Shown here: positions 14,601-26,600 of the stretch, one piece after another | Position numbering within the stretch: the first letter of the stretch is position 1 | Layout of the letters: each line of letters begins with the position of its first letter | Assembly (NCBI RefSeq): GCF_000004195.4 | Contig: NC_030681.2 | Coordinates: 88,853,681-88,917,680, forward strand | Reading direction: 5' to 3' | DNA: 64,000 nucleotides | Origin: Xenopus tropicalis | Lineage: Eukaryota > Chordata > Amphibia > Anura > Pipidae | Translations under genes and position numbers: made by a program | The notes under the pieces: generated by a model | What the model saw: the letters and a program-made list of their open reading frames with translations, nothing else | Databases searched by the model: none | What the model was told of the DNA's origin: nothing

Positions 14601-17600
14601 AGCCTCTTCACTTCAGGTTGGTAATCAGTTGCCACCATAGTGACTAGTGACTAGATTTGTTAGTCATGGGTGTATTATTTTGTTTCATTTTGTCAGGCAC
14701 AGCAGTAAACGGCAAGTCTTCTTTTCAGAATTAGTGACTGATCAGTAAAATATCGCTTTACAACTGACTGTGTAAATGTTTTTTTTTTTTTTTTAAATAT
14801 CCGGAACACACGCATTTGCCATATGTTATTAAAAATGCAGATTTTTCCTATAACACAGGTAGAATCTCAGAGTTTTGATAAAGTAGATTCACAGTGTTAA
14901 AAAAGTTGAGTAAAGTGGTTAGTCAGTAAGTGTAAATGTAAATATTTAGGCATTATGCAATATTTTGTGCATTATTTAAAAAGTTTATACACCTGGTCTG
15001 ACTTTATACAAAAAACCCTGACAACAGTTATTTAAGAACAAAACCACAAAATCAAACATCTAGTACTTTGTATAATGCAATTTACATTTATTTTGGGATA
15101 ATGGCCATTCCTACTGTTATCAGTGTTTAATGCTTTTTCTCATCTCTTGGTACATTACAATGGACTCTATTGTAGCTCTGTGAATTCAATGAATACGCCT
15201 TTCAAAGCCTATATTAACTGTTTTGAGGATTTGCCTATCTCTAAAAAGAAGTATATCAAATGACTAGTTTATTTCAGTGATCTGGAACCCAACACCTTGC
15301 CTACTTTTCATCAAACTGTAAATGGAACCGATGAGCATTTGCTTTAAAATGACTGTTTCACGAAATCTAAAGATTTTCAGTGTAACTAAAGGGAGAGTAA
15401 GGTGTCTCGGATGTTATCTCTTTAGAAAAAACCAAAGCTTTTCTTCTCTATAGGATTCCAACCGAGTGGCAATAAGATAGGGTCTCCAGTCCTGTGAATC
15501 TAGAACTGTCAGTTACTGCAACTGTGGAAAAACTAAATTGTTGGCAAATGGTACACATAACGTTGGTTTAAAAAAATGAATTAAAGGAAAGGCTAAGTCA
15601 CTTGGGGATGCCAAAATGTTAGGCACCTCAAGTGACTTTAATCGCTTACCTTTTACCCCAGGCTGGTGCCCCTGTTAGGAGAAAACCGCGCCAGCCCGGG
15701 GTAGCTGCAGCGAGTGTTTCCCCTTCCTTACCCCCAGATTGGGGTAAAAGGTAAGCGATTAAAGTCACTTGGGGGTGCCTAACATTTTGGCACCCCCAAG
15801 TGACTTAGCCTTTTCTTGTCCTTTTAAAGTATTCTGGAAAACTGCTATATCCACAAAAAACGTGATACTTGGAGATTGTTGGTGCATATCAACTCTGTGT
15901 GCCTGCACCCAGGCGCATTCATTGATTCTGGGTACAGGCTGACAATACGCCCCATGGGCCCTTGCACTAAAGCAGTCTCAAACTTCATCTTGGGTATTTT
16001 CCATGGTCAGTGTTCCCTCTAATTTCTTGGCTATGTGTGCAAACAGCTTGCAATTATGGAATCCAAAAAGACTGATTTAAGTTCCAGAGAACATGGTACT
16101 GGGCTTCATCTTACTTCATAATATTAAGCAAGTTTGTAACTTTGGAATGTTTATAATTTTTAATCTATACATTCTTTATTTATTGCACTGGAAAGTTGGA
16201 TCAAGAACAAGTTTGTTTATAGGCCACTCTAAACCCTACTTAGTGCAGGGAAATACTAGTGCTGGTGAGCGATTTATGGAACATCTGTTAAGTCAGTGGA
16301 CCAGGTTAAGGGACAGTTTCTACAAATGTTATGCCTAGAGTATTACATGATTCTCCATGTCTGTGTAAGCTGAATAAGTGGGAGAGGAATAAGCAGGGAG
16401 CTAAAAACATTTTCCATCTGGAAGTTACAAAAATGTCTTGTCATAAGGTTGCATTTATATTTATATGAATGTTTAACTTCCAGTTACACTGAAGAATGCA
16501 GCCGAACTCCTGGAAATTGCAGCCTTGTACAATGCTGACCAGCTGAAGCTTTCTTGCTTGCAGTTTATAGTGCTAAACATGGGAGCTTTACTAGAAGCAA
16601 GGTACGGGCAACATATTTATGTATTTTATTTCAGTAGTTCCACATGCTTTCCTTTTCCAGTTCATATCATTAATGTAATTGGAATGTTTCATTCTAGCTT
16701 TATAGATTCCTGTGTGTCTTTTCTTGTACATGTATAGGATCCGTTATCCAGAAAGCTCCAAATTACGGAAAGCCTTTCTCCCATAGACTCTATTTTAATC
16801 AAATAATTCAGATTTTTAAAATTGATTTCCTTTTTTCTGCAATAATTAAACAATACCTTGTATTTGATCCCAATTAAGATATAATTAATCCGTATTGGAT
16901 GCAAAACATTCCCATTGGGTTTAATATCGTATTGATTTTTCAGTAGACTTAAGGTACGGAGAAAAAATTACAGAAAGACCCCTTATCCGGAATACCCTTG
17001 GTCCTGAGCATTCTGGATAACAGGTCCTATACCTGTACAGTGCAGTACATTTCTGTGTATTTCACACCCCAAATAATAGATGGACTGGGGCTTCCTAAGT
17101 GCTAGTTCTTCTGCTTAATAAAGCAAAACTTTAGTGTATGAATATCATTCTGCTCTGTTTAAACAGATAATGAAGATACTTATCAGATTCTATAAAATCA
17201 TTTGATTTTTAAATACCTATACATGGGCAGAATGCATTGAAATACATATGCCTACACTCTGACAAAGCCACAGTCCCCTTTAAAGGTTTAATTAATAAAA
17301 ATCATAAGCACAAACTGTGGTAGATAGTATTCATGGGGTGTTACACAGTAAAACTGGCAAATGTTTGTTTATGTTTAGCAACTCATCACATCAAGTGAAA
17401 TCTAAATGCATTCAATACTTTATTGCTTTAAGGATTAATATTAGTAGTTATGGGGTCGTGGATCTGGACTACCTTTTGCCTTTGTTTCCACATAACCTGA
17501 TGCATTAATACCACTAGCTGTCATTCAGTAGAGAAAAATACATTTTCCCATTTTTTACATTAGCTGTAGAAAAAAAGAAATATAAACAAATTCCACATTA

Positions 17601-20600
17601 TGAAGTGAAAGGAAAGTAAGGGTGGCTTACTGCATTTTGCTATCACACAATACTTCCTAGTGGCTTACAAACAGTAGAAGTTTTAATGAAACAAAGCAAC
17701 TTAAATTATATTCTTGCATGGCTACACAAGTATCATCTAACACATTTTTAGTGGCTTCCTTTAAAGTGAAGACATAAATCAGACCTTCAAAGCTAAAACC
17801 TTACTGGCAATTTTATGTTTATTGCACCTTTATTTTCTTTTCCTCCTCAGGTCTTTGGATGTTTTGAGTGATGATGTGTTGAAAGATCTCTCAGAAGCAT
17901 ATAGAAAAATGGTATTTCTTTTCTGTTGAGCTTTTTTTTTTATATAGTAATTTTAATATATAGGTTACCTATTACTTAATGTATAAGTTGTAGGTATCTG
18001 GCAACACCAGACCACTTTTTGGGCATGTTCACACACAGTGATACTATCTATAGTGTCTACAACTTGATTCATTATCCTATGCAGGTATTGGACCTGTTAT
18101 CCAGAATGCTCAGGACCTGGAGTTTTTCCAGTTAAGGGATCTTTCCGTAATTTGGATCTTTATAACTTAAGTCTACTAAAAATCATTTCAATATTGAATA
18201 AACCGAGTAGGCTTGTTTTGCCTCAAATAAGGATTAATTATATCTTAGTTGGGATCAAGTACAAGGTACTGTTTTATTATTACAGAGAAAAAGGAAATTA
18301 TTTTTAAAAATTAGAATTATTTGGTTATAATGGAGTCTGTGGGAGATGGCCTTTTCGTAATTCGGAACTTTCTGAATATTGTGTTTTCGGATAAGGAATC
18401 CCATACCTGTACTCATATTTTAGTGCTAAAGTGTAATTGAAGTAGATTCTGTATGTATATATCTTTTTTGGGGGTTCTGTTCAGACACACCAGGATTTAA
18501 TCAATAGTCCCTCTTTTTATTGTTTTTGTGTGTGTTTATACAGATTCCACCCATGAACAAGAGAATAATCACACCATATCTGGATGGGCCAGATGTTAGT
18601 ATCTTACAGTCTGAAGATATTAAAAGCCTTGTCTCTGTTCAGGATGATATTTATTCTTACCAAAACACTCAGTAAGAATACAATTTAATTATTGTAGCTT
18701 GAGGGGAAACATTCTAATGCTTGAAATTTGTAATCCGGGGGGGGAAGCAAAATCTACATAACTGAAAAAAATGTCAATTTTGCTCTTGGCATATTGTACC
18801 ACAGTTGTAAATGAGCCTTGTTGTTGTCCATTTATGCTGGAATTCTGGGAGAAAAATCTGCACTGTGGGTAAACAGCTTGGCAATATGCTTCGGAACATT
18901 GAATTGTGTTGATAAATGAGTCTACAGTGAAATCAGCAGTATTTAAGGTGAACTTAACTGTAGTTACCAAGCAAATGCTAAATAAATGTCTTTTATAGGG
19001 AAGCTGCATTTAAAAAATCTAAGGCAAAAGCCAAAAAGAAGCCAAGAAAACGTTTGGATAGCTCTGGAGGATACAATCTTTCTGACATCATTCACAGTTC
19101 ACCTTCGACAGGTATTTGTGTGTTTTGTTGAGTATTTGAGTTATTTTTTTTTTTCATACTGATGAAAGGATAAATGCAAGAGCCATATTGAAGCAAAGTA
19201 TACTTGCTGTGTGATCAGGCTTCACTGAGAGATCTGTATGGGTGGTGGCTGCTGGAGCTTCTTGCACAGCTTAAGTAGGACGGACTAACGGTAAGAAAAA
19301 AAATAGTGCATGTATATTTAAAACGTACTAATTTTTCTGGATTTTTAATAGTCCCTTAACTAAGATAGGTTAATTTGATGGTGTTACTACTTCAGGATCA
19401 GACCCTGACAATAGAAAGGGATAAAGAATACATTTAGTTGCACTAACTTAAAACCCGTTGGAAATGTTAAATGACTTTATATTTTTTTTCATATTTAAAG
19501 TCTTTTTAAAGGACATGTAAAGCCTATATTTGCCTACAATGTATATCAGTTGGGATGTCTCCCCCACCCAAATGGCATTATTTGTACTGCATATACCCCC
19601 TCCGTTTGCCAGCACCATCACATTTTCCTAAAGCAAATAGCAGCTTTCACCGGAGGACATTTTTCCTCTGATGCATAATTAGATGCATTTAAATATGCAA
19701 ACAGCATACACACACACACACACACGAAACCCTTATTCTGCATACATTTCATCAAGAATACAGGCTCACACACCTGTCTCCTATAAAAGTTCAGCAGTGG
19801 AGGTTAGGAGAAAGAAATTGAAGCAGACAGTTAGAGCTGAGTTTCTGTGGGAACCAGCAATGACATCTCTTTACTGGCTGCTAGACTGGAGGGTGTGTTT
19901 AGTAATCTGAGCTTAGAACAACTGAGCATGTCTGGCAAACCAGAAATCAAAGCAAATTCCCGAGGGGGATGGGGCGAGTGGGTTACAGGAGGAGAAGGAT
20001 ATCTAAGTGATTAAGGAGATGTTGCAGCCTTACTATTAACCTCTGGACAATCAGTGTGACAGGCATTGAAAGGTTTCAAAGAGGCTGTTCACTGATTTAC
20101 ATTTTTGTGTGTGGGGTGTACATGTCCTTTAAGGGGTCTGGCACACAGGGAGATTAGTCGCCCGCGACTACCGCGCCCACCGGCGACTTACATTTTGACC
20201 GGTGGGATGGTAGTTCGTGGAGATTAGTCGCCCGTGACAAGGGAGATTTGTTGCGGGTGACTAATCTCCCCGTGTGCCAGAGCCCTAATATGGCCATACA
20301 TGAGGAGATGAGGCAAATTATAAAAAAAGATATTAGTAGTTTCAAACATCGTAATGCTGAGTCGTCAGGTAGGGGTAAAAAAATTCCTTTGTTTTTACCT
20401 GCATATCTGAGGAATTAGTTCTTAACGTTAGTAGAGTGGACAAATGATCTTTTCTATGACCAGTGGTCCTATAGAGTGAGCAAACCTAACTTTTTCTGTA
20501 AGAAGTTTAATTACATGCCTTGCGCTCTGGCTCAATCTATAAAATATATATAAAATCTTTATTCCAAAAGTCCGCTAATCAGTTTCCAGGCTTGCAAAAG

Positions 20601-23600
20601 CTATATTAAATTCTTGCAAAGGAAAATCTGTTCACATTTTGCAAATATTTTTCCCATTATCAACTTGTATTTCATTCCCTTAAAATAATAATTCACATTC
20701 ATCCGTGATATCCATAACAATATACTTGCACCATATTTCTGTAGTAGTTCAAATTTAGTCTAACATCTTCATTAATCATTTCTCCTTATTTCCTTCTGGG
20801 TTTCTTGTCCATGGTTTCAGCAAATCATGTTTCTTATATGCCTTATTAGCTGTACTCATTGATATTTCACAAAGAGTGCTTGCTTTTATGCTTGATGCAG
20901 ATTCATTTTCTTGAGATAACAATAAATCTGCCATTAACTAAAGGGGACTTGGTTTCTTTCTAAGTTATTTGACTTTATGAGTACACTTATTTTTAAGGCT
21001 TTGTGAAGCCAGAAAAAACAAATTCAGTGGAGTCTCTTCAAGATTTGCTGACCTCTGATTCTGAAGGAAGTTTTGTTGGAGCAAGCAGCCCAAGGGATTT
21101 GCAGTCCCCAGACTTCTTCCCTACCTTCACTCCTGAGGTTTGTCTTTCTGCTTTCTGATAGTTTTACTGTGGGAGTTGTCTTCTCTGCATGTCTATTTTA
21201 CCCACTACATTGCTGGCTTTTTACTTATTTTGCATGATCCCTTTATAAAGTATTTTATTGTTGCCATAAATATTAAAAATGTTTTGTCTAAACGTAATGT
21301 CAGTTGAAACTGAGCAAGTAATTTGGTGTTTGGAAGTCTCTGGGTAAGTTCACTATATCAGAACAATCAGGGCTCCTCCTACTGAAAAGGATATCTACAA
21401 ATATGCAGGTACATACTCTCCATGTGCAGAATAAAATGCTTGTATAAATGAAAGTAATTTAGAGTTAAACATTACTAATGCACTGCATATAGTGCCCATT
21501 TAATGTGCCCAGTCTGTGTATTTTTATTTATGTAATGCTACTTGTGTATGCAGTGTTGAACATATTTCTTATAGTGGATTAAAGGAACAGACAACAACAG
21601 CGTTAATAAAAGAAAATGCATTTCTTTGTTTACAATTGAAGTTTTGTTTGTTATGTGATTCTTAATTGTTAGGTCTGAAAACTTTATTTCATTTGACAGG
21701 CAAAAGAGACAATTTGTGTTGAAATAAACGGTTCCTCCCCGCCTGTAACAAACAGAGCAGCAAGCAAAAAGAAGCCCAAACCTACACCTTCATCTCCAGA
21801 AGTTATCCCAAGTTCTAGAATTACTCCATCAAGCTCACCAAACTGGGTCGCCATGCCCTTCAGGTTATTACAATTTTCAGATATTAATGATTTACTGTGT
21901 TCTCTTATTTTGCTTTTGCTTTCTGTAACCCTATCACAGACAACAATGTGCAATCTCTGTGGCTGCCAGATATACAATGGTATGTGCCAGTGATCTAGGA
22001 ACTGCATTTCCATTGAAAGTAATACAAATGTTATCAGATTAAATAAAGAAAACACCAAGACAACTTGATGGTAATATGATGCACATGTGATGGCACACCT
22101 TACAAGTACAAAAAGCCTTATTAAAATTTAAGGGCTATACTAATTATGCCACTGGTCACTGGCTTAAGAAAGCCCTGTTGGGTTAAAAGTGCAATTGAAG
22201 CATGATGCAGTGCGGGATTGCTATTAACCATGCAGTGATACATTCTGAAATGCCATTGCTGCATCTGATTTAAATGCCTGATTCTTGACTAGGATCACTG
22301 TCTTACTTTAGATTACACTAAGGGGCAGATATATCAAAATGTGAGTTTTAGAGCTTAATACCTAAAAACTCATTGTATTCATTTCTATAAAATTTTTAGA
22401 AATGTATTTATCAAATGGGGAGTTCTAACTTTTACCCATTGATAAATACACTTCTAAAAATCCCATAGGAATGAATAGAACGTGGCTAAGTTTTTTTATG
22501 TATTAAGCTCTAAACTCACATTTTGATAAATCTGCCTCAAAGAAGATATATTGATTGCTTTTTTTTAACTATTTTTTTTTTGGCGTGTTTGGATATAATT
22601 AAAGGATAGAATGTTTGATAATAGCATTCCCTGTTCTCCATGTATATTTATGCTACTTGAGCCATGGAGTACTTGCAAACTGCACTACTTTCAGAGTTGT
22701 CATGTACTAATAATCTGTATTATTTACTCATTCATTTATTTACTTATTCCCTTGGTCCTTAAGCACAGTAACTGACAGCAGCACAGAGCATGTGCAGTGA
22801 ATCAGCAGAAAAGAAGATGGGGGGTTACTGGGGGCATCTTTGGAGGCACAGATCTTCCATCCTAAAGGGCTGTGGTTGCCTTGGTCTGGTACAGAATCCC
22901 CAAAACATAATGTGCAGCATTTCTAGCCTACTTCTTTAGTTGAGCTTTAGTTTTATATCAGAGTGCTCTTTTGTGCACCTTTGTTTTCCATACCAGTCAA
23001 CTGTCCGCAAAGAAATATATCTTGTTTAATACTGATTGGGTAATGATGCATGATGAGTGATCTATAAATGGTAATAGCTTGTAAAGGTAACTCTTTTGTG
23101 TATAATTTCAGCCCTTCCAGTCCTGTAGCAGTGGATCTCAGGGCCATCATGGAACTAGAAGAAAACAAACAGAAGTGTGGAGCAATGCCAAAGCTTAATT
23201 CTGGGTTAGCTTTGTATTTTCTTACATACATATAATAATAAAGTCTGAAGCATGGTTGCTCAGAAGATAAATATACCCCCCTTCCTATAAATTTGAGGCT
23301 TGTTTAATACCTTGTTTAATGGATTTCCCTGCCCTACTCACTATAGTTTTTTCAAAATGTCCTATTATGAACACAGGACTTCCTTTGTGCTAACATTAAT
23401 ATAAGTCTCAGTACTGCCCAGACAACTGACTTCATCCTTTTTCCCTCTACCTCTATTCATCTTATATTTTAGAGATACATCTTGTTTTCTCTAGTGTCAG
23501 ATCTCCAACTGGATCTTTACCCAGGGTTCTGCATGGCCTCAAATGGGCCTGAATGTGCCACAGTCCTAAGGTTGATAAGACAAAACACTGTAACTGATTT

Positions 23601-26600
23601 TACCTTGATTTGTCTTGGTATTTGCTGAAGTGCCTTCTGTTAAGACACAGAAGAGTAAGGAGGTCCCTGCCCACAGAACTTATGGGAACAATACTCAGTG
23701 GGGGTCATTTATAAACAATCGGCAAATTTTCACCTGGGCAGTTACCCATGGTAACCAATCACATGATTGATTTTATTGTTCTACTACTGCAGCTGGCTCA
23801 AAAAAGCTAATCACTGGTTGCTATACAGTAGGTTACCACCCAGTATTTATAAATAAGCAACCAGTTAGCTTTTTCTCTGAACCTTTACCAGCCCTGGTTC
23901 CCCACTGTTTGCAGCCATACATTTTTTATGTTCCTTCAATTTGTTGGGACTCATCTTAAGATTGGGCTGTCAGTAGTAAAAACAATGTGCAATATTAAAA
24001 GGAATTTTTCACCCCCAAAATGTTTCAAAGTAGAAATGATGATAAATGCTTCTAACATCTTTCATGTACAAATGAAATGGTTTATTTTGATTTTGTGACT
24101 GTATTCATAGAAACAACATTTGAAATAACCAACCTCCTTTTTATTGTAACCTTTTTAAGGGGACCTAAACCTGTCGCTCATGGCATGAAGCTGTCTCAGA
24201 AGCAGAGGAAAATGATGGCAATGTCCTCTAAGGAAAGCAATAATGACAATAAACCAGCTATAATAACTGCGACAGCCTCTATCAAAAGCCCTGCCAAAAC
24301 ATGGTAATATTTTAAAAAACTGATTTAAATAAGTGTGTTCCTTTAGATGAGTTTATGTTTATAACAAGCTGCCAGAAACTTTTTTATACAGATGGATGAG
24401 TTTTCTCTTCGACAGGGAACCATGTGTGGGAGAAAATAGCTCACCAGTCACTCAAGCAAGCCATCCTACTTTCCTCTGAATCCCTTCCTAAAGATTTTCT
24501 GTTGATAAGTACAATGGATATTAAAAGTCTACACACCCCTGGTAAAATGTCAGGTTCCTGTGCTGTACAAAAATGAGACAAAGATAAATAATTTCAGAAC
24601 TTTTTCCACCTTTAATGTGACCTATAAACTGTACCACTCAATTGAAAAACAAACTGAAATCTTTTAGGTGGAGGGAAGAAAACCAAAAATAATGTGGTTG
24701 CATAAGTGTGCACACCCTCTTCTAACTGGGGATATAGCTGTGTTCAGAATTAAGCTATCACATTCAAAATCATGTTAAATAGGAGTCAGCATACACCTGC
24801 CATCATTTAAAGTGCCTCTGAGTAACCCCAAATAAAGTTCAGCTGCTCTAGTTGGTCTTTCCTGACATTTTTTCAGTCGCATCCCACAGCCAAAGCCATG
24901 GTCCCCAGAGAGCTTCCAAAGCATCAGAGGGATCTCATTGTTAAAAGATATCAGTCAGGAGAAGAGTACAAAAGAATTTCCAAGGCATTAGATATACCAT
25001 GGAACACAGTGAAGACAGTTATCATCAAGTGGAGAAAATATGGCACAACAGTGACATTACCAAGAACTGGACGTCCCTCACAAATTGATGAAAAGATGAG
25101 AAGAAAACTGGTCAGGGAGGCTACCAAGAGGCCTACAGCAACATTAAAGGAGCTGCAGGAATATCTGGCAAGTACTGGCTGTGTGGTACATGTGACAACA
25201 ATCTCCCGTATTCTTCTTATGTCTGGGCTATGGGGTAGAGTGGCAAGACGAAAGCCTTTTCTTATGAAGAAAAACATCCAAGCCAGGCTACATTTTGCAA
25301 AAACACATCTGAAGTCTCCCAAAAGCATGTGGGAAAAGGTGTTATGGTCTGATGAAACCAAGGTTGAACTTTTTGGCCATAATTCCAAAAAATATGTTTG
25401 GCGCAAAAACAATACTGCACATCACCAAAAGAACACCATACCCACAGTGAAGCATGGTGGTGGCAGCATCATGCTTTGGGGCTTAGTTAAGATAGAGGGA
25501 ATTATGAACAGTTCCAAATTCGAGTCAATATTGGCACAAAACCTTCAGGCTTCTGCTAGAAAGCTGAACATGAGGAGGAACTTCATCTTTCAACATGACA
25601 ACGACCCAAAGCATACATCCAAATCAACAAAGGAATGGCTTAACCGGAAGAAGATTAAAGTTTTGGAATGGCCCAGCCAGAGCCCAGACCTGAATCCGAT
25701 TGAAAATCTGTGGGGTGATCTGAAGAGGGCTGTGCACAGGAGATGCCCTCGCAATCTGACAGATTTGGAGTTTTTCTGCAAAGAAGAGTGGGCAAATCTT
25801 GCAAAGTCAAAATGTGCCATGCTGATAGACTTATACCCAAAAAGACTGAGTGCTGTAATAAAATCAAAAGGTGCTTCAACAAAGTATTAGTTTAAGGGTG
25901 TGCACACTTATGCAGCCACATTATTTTAGTTTTTTGGTTCTCTTACCTCCACCTAAAAGATTTCAGTTTGTTTTTCAATTGAGTGGTACAGTTTATAGGT
26001 CACATTAAAGGTGGAAAAAGTTCTGAAATGATTTATCTTTATCTCATTTTTGTACAGCACAGGAACCTGACATTTTACCAGGGGTGTGTAGACTTTTTAT
26101 ATCCACTGTAGAAGATTTGGGGGACTTGAAGTATTCCAGAGTGTACATGTACTGCCCACTATATAGCTCATGCATTCTTTGCTGAGCAACATTGACTCTG
26201 CCATCTGATTGCCTTCTCATGCTTGATTTAATTAGCTTTTAGTGACTTTACATCCACCTTCTACAGTTTCTTTCACTTTGATCCTTATTTCTGATTCATA
26301 GATATAAAATTCAGCTTCTCTGAATGTTGTTGATTGAATGCCAGCCCTTTAGGTAGTAGTGGGCCTGTGCAGTGCAGCAGTACTGGTAGGGACTTGTGGA
26401 ATGCTCTGCATTCTAAGATGGATAGGGGTTCTGTGCATTGCTCTGTAGTACTGACTTACACACCCAATACTGCAGAGTGCAATACAGGGACTCACTCCTC
26501 ACCTTGTACTGCAGAATACTGCACAGGACCACTCACAGAAGACAGAAAACATCTGCTCAACTGCAAACTGATTTACTCCATTTATTTCTTATTATAGTTT

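Larger units (their letters stand above)
24512..26108 (+). mobile_element. Complete Tc1-like transposon, 1597 bp, IBTK intron 21
   Basis: Flanked by TA at 24510-24511 and 26109-26110. Terminal inverted repeats run 24512-24718 and 25895-26108, about 97% identical over the outer 160 bp that I compared. Each contains two similar direct repeats (outer aagtctacacacccc, inner aagtgtgcacaccct), the IR/DR layout seen in Sleeping Beauty-type elements. It carries one transposase gene in the same direction as IBTK. The high arm identity suggests recent insertion. Confidence 0.93.

Noticed and set aside
26334..26597. 87-codon Cys-rich frame in intron 21
   Set aside because: Short, no splice context or conserved protein similarity; the sequence has repeat-like inverted words.
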